Positions 45,971 to 54,503 are shown, counted from the stretch's first letter. The stretch: DNA of 64,000 bases from Paenibacillus sp. BJ-4 (GCF_020404765.1 NZ_JAIVEM010000006.1:1-64000); one strand, 5' to 3'. Made by a program: numbers and translations. The notes: generated by a model from the letters alone, not told the origin.

Positions 45971-47788
45971 ATGCTGAGTAAAGTCAAAAGATTATTAATC
46001 GGTCGTCCTCGAAAGTCGACGGCTCTTGAGGAGGAGAAGCTAAACAAGCTCAAGGCTCTGGCCATTCTGTCCTCAGATGCATTGTCCTCAGTAGCTTACG
46101 GCACCGAGCAAATTTTGCTGGTTTTGATTACAGCGGGCTTCGCTGCCCTATGGTATTCCATACCTATATCGATCGCGGTACTGGGATTGCTGGTCATTCT
46201 GATCCTGTCTTATCGGCAAACAATCTTTTCCTATCCAGGTGGCGGTGGTGCCTATATCGTTGCTCAAGATAATTTGGGTAAGGCCCCGAGTCTGATTGCA
46301 GGCGGCTCCTTGCTGGTCGACTACATTCTGACGGTTGCGGTCAGCTCGTCAGCGGGTACAGATGCCATTACATCGGCATTTCCATCATTACACGATCATC
46401 GAATTGCGATTGCTCTGATCATGATTATCTTTTTGACTATTATGAACTTGCGCGGGGTAACGGAATCTGCCTCGGTGCTGGCTTTACCGATTTACTTATT
46501 TGTTGTTTCCATTTTTGTTCTGATTATTAGTGGTGTCATTCATTACATTGCAGGGGGAGCCCATGCTGCGGCACCGCAATTTGGAGCCACGGTATCCAAC
46601 GTTAGCCTGTTTCTCTTACTAAAGGCGTTTAGCTCGGGTTGTTCGGCGTTAACCGGGGTAGAAGCTGTCTCGAATGCCATTCCGAACTTTCGCAAGCCTG
46701 CTGCCAAAAATGCAGCAACCACATTGATGATGATGGGCTTGATTCTCGGGAGTATGTTCATTGGGATCAGCTTGCTGGCTTATTGGTACGGTATTCGTCC
46801 GAATCCGCATGAAACCGTCATCTCACAAATTGCCAATGCCACTTTCGGACGCGGTGTCATGTATTACATCATTCAGGGCGTGACGGCGCTCATCTTGTTT
46901 TTGGCGGCGAATACAGCCTATTCTGCCTTTCCGTTGCTCGCTTTTATGCTGGCTAAGGACAAATACATGCCGCATATGTTCATGGTTCGTGGAGATCGGC
47001 TCGGATACTCGAATGGTATTCTGTTTTTAAGTGTTTTCTCGGCGTTGCTGGTCATTGTATTTGGCGGAAATACAGAAAATCTGATTCCGCTGTATGCTGT
47101 AGGGGTATTTATCCCTTTTACGCTTTCCCAGCTTGGGATGATGATTCACTGGATTCGGCTCAAGCCGTCCGGCTGGGTCGTCAAGCTTGCCATTAACACG
47201 ATCGGCATGCTGACCACGTTGTCGATAACGCTTATCTTTATCTTTACCAAGTTTAGTCAGGTTTGGATGGTGTTCATCTTCCTGCCTTTGGTACTGTATT
47301 TCTTTATGAAGATCAATATTCATTACAAAAATACGGCTGAGCAGCTGCGCATTGACATTACAAAGGATAAACCGATGATCAAAGGCAATACCATTATTAT
47401 TCCGGTGGCAGGCATTACTCGGGTCGTCATGAATACCATCAGTTATGCCAAGACGTTGTCGGACAATGTGGTTGCTGTATATGTTGGTGTAGATGATGAT
47501 GCAATTCGTAAAATGGAGCAGAAATGGGAAGAATGGGATGTCGGTATCCGCTTGGTGGTCTTGAAATCCCGTTATCGTAGCATTATTAATCCGCTCCGCA
47601 AGTTTATTGATACAGTGGAATGGAAAAAAGCAGACGAGGATCATATTACTGTCCTCATTCCGCAATTCATTACCAAGCACTGGTGGGAAAATATTCTGCA
47701 CAATCAGACCAGTTTGCTGATGAGAGCTTATCTGCTCAATTACAAAGACGTCATCGTAACGACGGTTCCTTTTCATCTAAACAAATAA
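45971..47788 (+). CDS. kimA: KimA-type potassium importer (APC superfamily)
   Basis: Membrane transporter of 605 residues with 12 hydrophobic segments and a cytoplasmic C-terminal domain (about 465-605). Its N-terminus (RLLIGRPRKSTALEEEKLNK, LKALAILSSDALSSVAYGTE, YRQTIFSYPGGGGAYIVA, LLVDYILTVAVSSSAGTDAI) matches the B. subtilis KimA (YdaO) pattern, a high-affinity K+/H+ symporter inhibited by c-di-AMP. In B. subtilis the gene is behind a c-di-AMP riboswitch; the 190 bases upstream here do not show that motif to my eye. AAGGAG precedes the ATG. Confidence 0.88.
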   Translation: MLSKVKRLLIGRPRKSTALEEEKLNKLKALAILSSDALSSVAYGTEQILLVLITAGFAALWYSIPISIAVLGLLVILILSYRQTIFSYPGGGGAYIVAQDNLGKAPSLIAGGSLLVDYILTVAVSSSAGTDAITSAFPSLHDHRIAIALIMIIFLTIMNLRGVTESASVLALPIYLFVVSIFVLIISGVIHYIAGGAHAAAPQFGATVSNVSLFLLLKAFSSGCSALTGVEAVSNAIPNFRKPAAKNAATTLMMMGLILGSMFIGISLLAYWYGIRPNPHETVISQIANATFGRGVMYYIIQGVTALILFLAANTAYSAFPLLAFMLAKDKYMPHMFMVRGDRLGYSNGILFLSVFSALLVIVFGGNTENLIPLYAVGVFIPFTLSQLGMMIHWIRLKPSGWVVKLAINTIGMLTTLSITLIFIFTKFSQVWMVFIFLPLVLYFFMKINIHYKNTAEQLRIDITKDKPMIKGNTIIIPVAGITRVVMNTISYAKTLSDNVVAVYVGVDDDAIRKMEQKWEEWDVGIRLVVLKSRYRSIINPLRKFIDTVEWKKADEDHITVLIPQFITKHWWENILHNQTSLLMRAYLLNYKDVIVTTVPFHLNK

Positions 47789-47862
47789 AATGAATGACTG
47801 CCAATTGGCCATGCTCATTTGTACATGCTGCAGGGAGCAACTAACTATAGCTTAACAATGTG

Positions 47863-47906
47863 AACATCTTTTGGCCGCAGATCATGCGGCTGGGAGATGT
47901 TTTTTT
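47863..47906 (+). terminator. Terminator after kimA
   Basis: AACATCT and AGATGTT with inner GCCGC/GCGGC pairs, followed by seven T. Confidence 0.9.
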
Positions 47907-47930
47907 ACATACGGAGATATTTACTTTGAT

Positions 47931-47965
47931 GATACGTTTTGTGTATTATAGATACAAAATGTATC
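47931..47965 (+). promoter_or_regulatory. Inverted repeat before acyltransferase gene
   Basis: GATACGTTTTGT and ACAAAATGTATC are 12-base arms (11 complementary) around GTATTATAGAT, which may contain the -10. Probable repressor site for an unlinked regulator. Confidence 0.55.
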
Positions 47966-47991
47966 GTATAGGATCGATATGGAGGGATACG

Positions 47992-49110
47992 ATGCCCGAA
48001 GCCAAGGGTGAAATGGAACATGACAAGCTGCAGTTTGTAGATACGCTGAGAGCGCTGGCCATTATTGGGGTTTTGCTGGTGCATGTCAGTCAGCATGTGG
48101 ACGGAATCAACGGATGGATACAAAAAGGCTTGAGTATGGGTGCCAAAGGAGTCGCTTTATTTTATCTGGCCAGCGCTTTTACGCTATTTTTGTCTCTGAG
48201 CAGACGTTCGGGGGACAGGAGAGAAAGAATTTCGGCTTATCTGATACGTCGCTTTTTCCGAATTGCTCCTTTATATTACGTAATGCTCGGGATCTATTTA
48301 ATTGTGAACGGGACAGGTCCTCGATTTTGGCTTGGGGATCAGGAGGGGATCACGGTCGCCAATATTGCAGCTCATGTCCTGTTTTTGAATGGCCTGAACC
48401 CATATTGGATCAACAGTATTATCGGGGTGGAATGGTCCATAGCGGTGGAATGTATGTTTTATCTGTTTGTCCCCTTATTATTTAAGCTGATCCGGTCAGT
48501 TCGCCATGCTGCCTGGTTTGTCATGATTGTGCTTGTGCTAAGCTTCGGGCTAAATACGTGGTTTGCTCAATATCCATGGATTAGTGATCATTCCTTATGG
48601 GGGCATTATCTGTATTTATGGTTTCCGAATCAATTGCCTGTCTTTGGGCTGGGTATATTGTTGTTTTTTATTTGGAAGAACGAGCGGCATTGGAAAAGCA
48701 TAGACCGGGTCAGTGGGGGCTTGCTGCTTGTATCTGTGCTATTTGCGTTTTTTACAGGTATGACGGATTACCTCATAGGCGCTGGGTTGCTGCTGGGGGC
48801 ATATGCTTTGTATCATTGGCAGCCGATGTGGTTGCTTAATCGGGTATGGTCATGGATTGGCCGGCTCAGCTACAGCATGTATTTGACACATATGCTGGTT
48901 CTGGGGCTGATCATTCAGATCAAATTCCCCTTTGCCCCGACGGTCAACCTCATTATGATGTTTATGATGACGCTGCTGTTCACTACTGGACTGTCCTGGC
49001 TCACCTATACATGGATTGAACAGCCCGGTATCCGCTCTGGGAAAAAGCTCATATCACGAATGAAGCCTAGACGTCCACAGGGAGATCTGGTTAAGGAAAC
49101 CGTTGCTTAA
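47992..49110 (+). CDS. Membrane acyltransferase (AT3 / OatA-like family)
   Basis: Protein of 372 residues with about 10 membrane segments. The acyltransferase-3 signature is seen in FVDTLRALAIIGVLLVHVSQ (catalytic His), SAFTLFLSLSRR and RFFRIAPLYYVMLG (conserved RR-x-RI-P). It transfers acetyl or another acyl group across the membrane to a cell-surface polysaccharide, lipid or antibiotic; no extracellular SGNH domain follows, unlike OatA. GGAGGG precedes ATG 47992. An inverted repeat upstream suggests control by a repressor. It ends 171 bases before the agr-like operon. Confidence 0.88.
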   Translation: MPEAKGEMEHDKLQFVDTLRALAIIGVLLVHVSQHVDGINGWIQKGLSMGAKGVALFYLASAFTLFLSLSRRSGDRRERISAYLIRRFFRIAPLYYVMLGIYLIVNGTGPRFWLGDQEGITVANIAAHVLFLNGLNPYWINSIIGVEWSIAVECMFYLFVPLLFKLIRSVRHAAWFVMIVLVLSFGLNTWFAQYPWISDHSLWGHYLYLWFPNQLPVFGLGILLFFIWKNERHWKSIDRVSGGLLLVSVLFAFFTGMTDYLIGAGLLLGAYALYHWQPMWLLNRVWSWIGRLSYSMYLTHMLVLGLIIQIKFPFAPTVNLIMMFMMTLLFTTGLSWLTYTWIEQPGIRSGKKLISRMKPRRPQGDLVKETVA

Positions 49111-49153
49111 GCCTTACTTGAAGCTTACATACGATAACATTACGTTGAAGTGC

Positions 49154-49216
49154 TTGAAAAGTTCTATGAAATCATTGAAAAGACCTCTTGAAAAGTAGCT
49201 CCCAGCTCTTTATATT
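49154..49216 (+). promoter_or_regulatory. Promoter of the agr-like operon with TTGAAAAG repeats
   Basis: TTGAAA at 49188-49193, a 17-base spacer and TATATT at 49211-49216 form a good promoter. The octamer TTGAAAAG occurs three times in direct orientation (49154-49161, 49175-49182, 49188-49195), the last being the -35 itself; the first two are 21 bases apart, one helical face. Confidence 0.6.
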
Positions 49217-49281
49217 CGATGTACAGCCAAGCTTTTAGATATATCGATGAGGTTTGTTGGAATTGTAAAGGAGATGCGTGC

Positions 49282-49914
49282 ATGCTTGTGGAGCCGATCG
49301 GCTTTTTGCTTTTTTCAACGCTTGAGGGAGTGGCTGTTTTTGCACTGATTCTTAGTATTTTTAAAGTCAAAATGACACCCTATCTATGGCAGGCCATTTT
49401 TGTAAATTTGATTATGAACCTGCAAAGTTATTTGCTCCGAGAAGAATGGTCTCTCTCGTATTTGGTGCCTGTCATCAATATGCTGCTTTTTATTTTTTTA
49501 CTCGCTACCGTAGTGAAAATTCCAATTGTGTGGTCGGGCATTATGACTGTAACAGGTTATTTTGCGTATGCTGTTATTCAGTCGGTGCTCCTAAAAATGC
49601 TGTTCGGCAATTTGCCAGTCTCTGAGTTGCAGGATGGGTCCTTGAAGGGTTATCTGCTGCAATCGATAAGCGCAGCCGCAGGGCTGCTCATCTCGTTTAT
49701 GATGTATCGGAAAGGGATCGGCTTTGCTCCTAATTTCAAAAAGCTTAAATTCAAAGAGGAGTATGGCATTGTCATCACGCTGATTATCCTGTCCCTCATT
49801 TCAACTTCTATTGTGCTGTATTATAACGAGATATGGTTAAATATGATGTTTTTTGCTCTGGTTTCTGGATTTTTCATCTATTATGCGATCGGAAAGGAAT
49901 ACCGGGATGATTGA
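49282..49914 (+). CDS. AgrC-like membrane sensor without kinase domain
   Basis: Membrane protein of 210 residues with six or seven hydrophobic segments and a short polar tail (GKEYRDD). Its position directly before agrB-agrD and its hydrophobic layout (long N-terminal helices, a basic loop KKLKFKEEYG, two final helices) resemble the peptide-binding sensor half of AgrC-type histidine kinases, but the protein ends where the coiled-coil and kinase would begin. AAAGGAGATG precedes ATG 49282. Its stop overlaps the agrB ATG by 8 bases (ATGATTGA), so this short form is the coupled product, not a frameshift. The AgrC resemblance is by topology and context; function as receptor, immunity or helper is unproven. 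Confidence 0.7.
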   Translation: MLVEPIGFLLFSTLEGVAVFALILSIFKVKMTPYLWQAIFVNLIMNLQSYLLREEWSLSYLVPVINMLLFIFLLATVVKIPIVWSGIMTVTGYFAYAVIQSVLLKMLFGNLPVSELQDGSLKGYLLQSISAAAGLLISFMMYRKGIGFAPNFKKLKFKEEYGIVITLIILSLISTSIVLYYNEIWLNMMFFALVSGFFIYYAIGKEYRDD

Positions 49915-50422
49915 AATAATGGCTTCCAGGCTTGCCAACCAGATCAAACGTACGGTGCCGGATCATCCCGCCTCCGTTCCTGTACTTCAATATGCGCTTG
50001 CCCTCATTCTGAATGCATCCATGATCGTTGTGTTGACACTATTGGCCTCATTTTTCACTGGACGGATGGGAGAGGCTGCAACGATCCTCATCGCCTTTGC
50101 CCTGTTGCGCCAAATATCAGGAGGCATACATTTGAAAACAGGAATGGCATGTGTGGTGGTGACCTCGGTCGCTTTTACATCTATATCCTGTATCTCTTTA
50201 GACAGTTGGTGGATAAACCTGTTTACCGGAATGGCTCTTATGCTTGTTTTATGTTTTGCCCCATCCAGAATTGAAAAGCAGTCGCGCATTCCAGCCCGTT
50301 TTTATCCTCTCCTGCGACTGTTATCCTCCATACTTGTTTGTACTAATTTTGTAATCGGTTCTTCTGTAGTGGCTGTAGCTTTTTTCGTTCAGAGCCTGAC
50401 ATTGATTCGGGGAAGGAGGTGA
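49907..50422 (+). CDS. agrB: AgrB-like autoinducer-peptide protease
   Basis: Membrane cysteine protease of 171 residues. The AgrB catalytic pair is present: His75 and Cys82 in RQISGGIHLKTGMAC, with the same 7-residue spacing as His77 and Cys84 of S. aureus AgrB. Four or five membrane segments fit the family. It cuts the C-terminal tail of AgrD and forms the cyclic peptide. It overlaps the upstream sensor-like gene by 8 bases and is followed after 6 bases by the AgrD gene. Confidence 0.92.
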   Translation: MIEIMASRLANQIKRTVPDHPASVPVLQYALALILNASMIVVLTLLASFFTGRMGEAATILIAFALLRQISGGIHLKTGMACVVVTSVAFTSISCISLDSWWINLFTGMALMLVLCFAPSRIEKQSRIPARFYPLLRLLSSILVCTNFVIGSSVVAVAFFVQSLTLIRGRR

Positions 50423-50428
50423 AGAGGA

Positions 50429-50551
50429 ATGGTGAGAAAAATAGTATATGGTATAGCGACATCGCTGTCTATGTTTGCAGCATTTGCTGTATCGGTAGCG
50501 AGCTATGTGTATGTTTATCAAGGTGATATCCCAGAAGAGCTGCTTAAATGA
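50429..50551 (+). CDS. agrD: AgrD-like cyclic lactone autoinducer precursor
   Basis: Peptide of 40 residues. AAGGAGGTGA precedes the ATG. It has the AgrD layout: a basic, amphipathic N-terminal helix (residues 1-22), a core (SVASYVYVY) and an acidic C-terminal recognition tail (GDIPEELLK). In S. aureus AgrD-I nine residues separate the ring Cys from the tail proline; here nine separate Ser25 from Pro35, so serine stands exactly at the ring position and no Cys occurs anywhere. The product should be a lactone, as in the S. intermedius peptide. By that spacing the ring would be S25-Y-V-Y-V29. Ring size and N-terminal trimming are inference. Confidence 0.85.
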   Translation: MVRKIVYGIATSLSMFAAFAVSVASYVYVYQGDIPEELLK

Positions 50552-50867
50552 GCAAATCCTAGAATAGAAAAAATGATACATAAAGCTGCTATGGGGCAGC
50601 TTCTTTTTATGCAAAAAAATCAGGCGCTCCATGAAAGAAGCGCCCGAATGGGAGAGGAGAAACCGGACGAAGAGCTTATGGGGAAACGTAAGTCTTCTCC
50701 GCGGTTGTCTACGACATTGGTTGAATGCCGATATCCTAAGGATGCCCAGGGAAGGATTTTTTATACCTGCAATACCATACGTTTTTCAAACGGCGGTGCA
50801 TGTGGTACGATAACGTCATAATCTTTATATGGTTATGAACACATATAGAAAATAGGTGAGTTTCAGC
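50552..50867. other. Intergenic region, 316 bases
   Basis: Begins with the agr operon terminator (50583-50608). A GGCGCT/AGCGCC hairpin lies at about 50622-50643. An open frame of 58 codons from ATG 50648 (containing CRYPKDAQGRIFYTCNTIRF) looks weakly protein-like but has no clear ribosome site; I do not call it. The promoter of rsmD-coaD should lie near 50820-50850. Confidence 0.5.
50583..50608 (+). terminator. Terminator of the agr-like operon
   Basis: AAGCTGC and GCAGCTT pair around a 6-base loop, followed by CTTTTT. Confidence 0.85.
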
Positions 50868-51509
50868 GTGAGAGTGGTATCGGGTAGTGCCAAAGGAAGG
50901 CCGTTAAAGGCAGTTCCCGGCACAGGGACGCGGCCGACCACGGATAAGGTCAAGGAAGCGCTATTTAGCATGATAGGTCCTTATTTTGATGGGGGAGTCG
51001 CACTTGATCTGTTCGCTGGCAGTGGTGGCCTGGGTATAGAGGCGCTTAGCCGGGGGATGGACAAGGCGGTTTTTATTGATATGGAATCAAAAAGCATTGA
51101 GGTTATTAAAGAAAATTTACGAAAAACCGGATTGGAAGAACAGGCTGAAGTGTTCCGTAATGATGCCGGAAGAGCGCTCAAGGCGCTCGCAAAACGTGGA
51201 GCCCTTTTTGATGCTGTTTTTCTGGACCCGCCCTATCGTCTCAAACATGGAGATGAATTAATGAGTCGTATGGCTGAATTGGGCTTGCTTCGTTCAGAGG
51301 CATTCATTGTGCTGGAGTATGAGTCTGGACATGAATACCCCGAAAGATTCGGGCCGTTCGAACAGGTCAAAAAAGCAGTCTATGGTGAAACGGCGTTATC
51401 TATTTATAAATATGCAGCCAATGCTTTGTCGGACGCCGAAGAGCACACAGAAACCGGAGTCAGTAAATCCGGCATCACCGAATCAGACGGGGAGGACCAT
51501 CATGATTGA
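50868..51509 (+). CDS. rsmD: 16S rRNA m2G966 methyltransferase
   Basis: SAM-dependent enzyme of 213 residues. The N-terminal MRVVSGSAKGRPLK, the SAM loop ALDLFAGSGGLGIEAL and the catalytic FLDPPY motif are diagnostic for RsmD (YlbH in B. subtilis). It methylates G966 in the small-subunit rRNA. The GTG at 50868 is preferred: AGGTGAG sits 7 bases before it, overlapping an earlier in-frame GTG at 50856. Its 3' end overlaps the coaD start by 8 bases. The C-terminal 20 residues are acidic and not conserved. Confidence 0.93.
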   Translation: MRVVSGSAKGRPLKAVPGTGTRPTTDKVKEALFSMIGPYFDGGVALDLFAGSGGLGIEALSRGMDKAVFIDMESKSIEVIKENLRKTGLEEQAEVFRNDAGRALKALAKRGALFDAVFLDPPYRLKHGDELMSRMAELGLLRSEAFIVLEYESGHEYPERFGPFEQVKKAVYGETALSIYKYAANALSDAEEHTETGVSKSGITESDGEDHHD

Positions 51510-52023
51510 GCACAAACCACGTATTGCCGTATATCCGGGAACCTTTGATCCCGTGACGATGGGGCATCAAGATATCATTCAAAGAGCAGCCAGACAGTTT
51601 GATTTACTAATTGTCGCGGTTCTTAACAATATTAGTAAAAATCCGTTATTCTCTCTAGAGGAGCGAATGGAGCTATTGCGGACTGTAACCCGTGATATTC
51701 CAAATATTGAGGTGGACAGCTTCCGTGATCTGACAGCCAATTATGTACGTCAAAAAGGGGCTCAGGTTATTGTGAGAGGAATACGGTCGGTGACCGATTT
51801 TGAATACGAGCTGCAATTGGCCTCTACGAATCATAAGCTGAATCCGGATGCGGAAACGATCTTTATGATGACGAATCCCGCGTATTCATATCTGAGTTCC
51901 AGTATGGTGAAGGAAATTGCCCATTTTGACGGCAAGGTCGTAGATTTGGTAGCACCTGAGGTTGAGGACGCGCTGCGTTCCAAGGTCAACGCGATGCGCG
52001 ACGGCTCCACCATGAAGTCATAA
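51502..52023 (+). CDS. coaD: Phosphopantetheine adenylyltransferase
   Basis: Enzyme of 173 residues making dephospho-CoA from 4'-phosphopantetheine and ATP, the fourth step of coenzyme A synthesis. The nucleotidyltransferase TxGH motif (YPGTFDPVTMGHQDII), VVRGIRSVTDFEYELQ-type substrate loop and YSYLSSSMVKEIA are all present. GGGGAGG precedes the ATG. Its last 38 bases overlap the convergent ylbJ gene, with no terminator between. Confidence 0.96.
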   Translation: MIEHKPRIAVYPGTFDPVTMGHQDIIQRAARQFDLLIVAVLNNISKNPLFSLEERMELLRTVTRDIPNIEVDSFRDLTANYVRQKGAQVIVRGIRSVTDFEYELQLASTNHKLNPDAETIFMMTNPAYSYLSSSMVKEIAHFDGKVVDLVAPEVEDALRSKVNAMRDGSTMKS

Positions 52024-53272
52024 AGGAAATGACCAGTAATATAAGCACAATCGCAGCCAACAGGGAGGCAGACAGCACAGTCAGCTGCCAGGGATATAGG
52101 GATGCACCTTCCAATTGTGTTAAAAGATTAGTGGCTTCCGTCATGACGGAGTGTGCCGCCTCATCATATCCGCTTTCTGTAAGGGAAGAAGCTGAGCTGC
52201 CGCTAATGTAAGCTGGAATTGTATGGTTGGCAATATGACTGAAAGGTGTCCATGCCACGAGCGTAAGCCCGCAGGCGATGATCCCATGAAGCGCTCGCGA
52301 CAGGGTGAATGTGATGCCTTTGTCGGATGGTCTGGTGACTGCAGTAATTTGGAGCCAGCCGCATAGGCCGCCCCAGCCCAGCACGGCGCTGATTAGTGCC
52401 GCTTGGGTGCGGAGATCATAAGGTAAACGGCTGATTTCATAGGAACCCAGATGAATCTCCATCCAGGCAGGCCATATGAAAGAAAGTGTTCCTTGGCCTG
52501 AGTATATGGATATTAGTCGAATCAGTACGGAAAAGAAAATAATAAATCCACCTGTCACCATAAGCGTCTGTACAGCATGAGATACGGTTTCGCCCAGTAG
52601 CTTTCCGAAACTGCGGCCGTCCCGTGCTCTGGCAGATTGCACAGCATTCCATGCGGAGCGGATCAGGGTGGTGGAAGTACGGGAAACAGAAGTGGGCCGT
52701 AGGGCAGCTGGCGTTTCCCGTTTTTGCAATTCCTTTGACGTTGCAGGCAATCTGGCTGTAATCCAGCCTGCCAGTAGTCCAGAGATCCAGTGAACAGCAA
52801 GTAACATTCCGCCTACAGTAGCATTATGCAGCATTCCTGTTCCGATGACGAGTAGAATGATGATCGGGTTGCAGAAATGGGCGATGGCGGTCAGTCGCCT
52901 GAGCTGGGGCTCGGTCATATCCTCCTGCTGTGCCCATTGGCGCACCGCCTCCACAGCCGCCGGGAATCCGGCGGTCAGGCCAAGGGCCAGCACCCAGCCG
53001 CTTCGTCCGGGCAGTCGAAACCAGAAGCGCATGAACGGCTCCAGCAGGACACCCAGTCCATGGACCAGACCGAAGGCGATGAGCATTTCGGATAACATCA
53101 AAAAAGGGAGCATAGCCGGGAAAATAATACTCCACCACAGCTTAAGCCCTTGGGTAGAGGCTTGAAACACCTCTTCTGGAGAGGTGACAACAGCCAATAC
53201 GAGCAGAATGGCTCCGAAGCCAAGCAGTAGGGTTGTCCAGTAAGATGCGGTATGGACTTCCTTTTGTGTCAA
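51986..53272 (-). CDS. ylbJ: Sporulation integral membrane protein YlbJ
   Basis: Membrane protein of about 428 residues with two nucleoside-recognition (Gate) halves: WWSIIFPAMLPFLMLSEMLI near residue 45 and VTGGFIIFFSVLIRL near 235. In B. subtilis YlbJ is sigma-E dependent and needed for heat-resistant spores. The TTG at 53272 lies 6 bases after AGAGGTG; a GTG at 53281 overlaps that site. The gene runs against coaD and overlaps it by 38 bases. Order rsmD-coaD-ylbJ-ylbL matches B. subtilis except that ylbK is missing here. Confidence 0.92.
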   Translation of the reverse strand: MTQKEVHTASYWTTLLLGFGAILLVLAVVTSPEEVFQASTQGLKLWWSIIFPAMLPFLMLSEMLIAFGLVHGLGVLLEPFMRFWFRLPGRSGWVLALGLTAGFPAAVEAVRQWAQQEDMTEPQLRRLTAIAHFCNPIIILLVIGTGMLHNATVGGMLLAVHWISGLLAGWITARLPATSKELQKRETPAALRPTSVSRTSTTLIRSAWNAVQSARARDGRSFGKLLGETVSHAVQTLMVTGGFIIFFSVLIRLISIYSGQGTLSFIWPAWMEIHLGSYEISRLPYDLRTQAALISAVLGWGGLCGWLQITAVTRPSDKGITFTLSRALHGIIACGLTLVAWTPFSHIANHTIPAYISGSSASSLTESGYDEAAHSVMTEATNLLTQLEGASLYPWQLTVLSASLLAAIVLILLVISFMTSWWSRRASR

Positions 53273-53471
53273 AGGATTCACCTCTCATCAATATACTAAG
53301 GAGGGTCGGATGCTTCGGCAGCGATCTATTTACGATGTTGTCGGTATGGGTTGTTCATATATGTTGTCTTGTCGTAATCAATGTATGCTTGTTCGAAAGG
53401 CTTGAGAACAAGCAGGTGTGCAGGATTGATTGGGGGAAGATAGGGAAATCAGGCTGTAAGGGGGAGAAGAG

Positions 53472-54503
53472 ATGAAGCAAATCAGCCGCAAAAGTGCTCT
53501 TTTTTCAATCGGCTATGTCTTGATGCTGGCTGCAATGGTCTATGTGCTGGTCTATATGCCTACCCCTTATCTGATCTATGGACCAGGTGGGGCAAACGAG
53601 ATTAAACCGATGGTTACAGTCCGGGAAGGTGATCGCAACGAACGGGGGACCTTTATGATGACGACAGTATCGGCACGTTATGCCAATCTCATCATGCTGG
53701 GCATGTCCAAGCTGGATAGCAATTCGGAGATTCAGCGCAAGGAGGATCGTCTGCACGGAAGAAGTGAGGACGAATACACAGCCGAGCAGGTATGGTATAT
53801 GGGGGATTCCCAGTCTTCCGCAATGGAGGCTGCATACAGCCGCGCTCAGGTCCCGTATCGGATTGTGCCGGATTATGTGTATGTGTTTAAAGTGCCCCGA
53901 TCAAACAGCGTATTTGAGCCTGGAGATGAAATATTGGAGTTGAACGGAACGAGGGTAACGAATAATCGCTCCATTCGGATTGCCTTAGAAAATGAGAAGG
54001 CGGGGACAAAAGTCCGAGTAAAGCTCAAGCGCAATGGCACCTTGCTGACGGTGCAAGCTCCGTTAACGACCATCACAGACAGCGAGACGGGCAAACAACG
54101 TCCTGGATTTGGCGTCAGCATTGCCACGGTGCAAAAGGTAGAGCCGAAGGATGGACGTAAAACGATTCATTTTACATCCACAGACGTTGGTGGGCCTTCG
54201 GCAGGTTTAATGTTTACGATGGAAATTTATAACCAGTTGACACCCGGTGATTTGAGTAAGGGATATCGTGTAGCTGGTACGGGTACTATTGATAAGGACG
54301 GTCAGGTGGGAGCGATCGGTGGTGCAAAGTATAAAATTGTCGCCGCTGACCGTCAGGGTGCAGAATTGTTTTTCGTCCCGGCGGATAATTATAAAGAAGC
54401 CAAGGCCAAAGCTGAGCAAATTGGAACCCGAATGAAGCTCGTTCCGGTGCGTACGCTTGACGATGCACTGAATTATATGGAAAAGCTGCCCATCAAACCA
54501 TAA
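53472..54503 (+). CDS. ylbL: PDZ-Lon-type serine protease YlbL
   Basis: Membrane-anchored protease of 343 residues. One N-terminal membrane segment (about 8-28), a PDZ domain (about 120-215; FEPGDEILELNGTRVTNN) and a C-terminal Lon-type catalytic domain with Ser in GGPSAGLMF and Lys in GAKYKIVAA (Ser-Lys dyad). Relatives include SepM of streptococci, which trims a competence peptide, and YlbL of B. subtilis, linked to removal of the division inhibitor YneA. GGGGGAGAAG precedes the ATG. It overlaps the convergent tmcAL by 11 bases. Confidence 0.93.
   Translation: MKQISRKSALFSIGYVLMLAAMVYVLVYMPTPYLIYGPGGANEIKPMVTVREGDRNERGTFMMTTVSARYANLIMLGMSKLDSNSEIQRKEDRLHGRSEDEYTAEQVWYMGDSQSSAMEAAYSRAQVPYRIVPDYVYVFKVPRSNSVFEPGDEILELNGTRVTNNRSIRIALENEKAGTKVRVKLKRNGTLLTVQAPLTTITDSETGKQRPGFGVSIATVQKVEPKDGRKTIHFTSTDVGGPSAGLMFTMEIYNQLTPGDLSKGYRVAGTGTIDKDGQVGAIGGAKYKIVAADRQGAELFFVPADNYKEAKAKAEQIGTRMKLVPVRTLDDALNYMEKLPIKP

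Noticed and set aside
50648..50821. Small gene downstream of agrD
   Set aside because: 58 codons, weakly protein-like, but no clear ribosome site and no recognised family.
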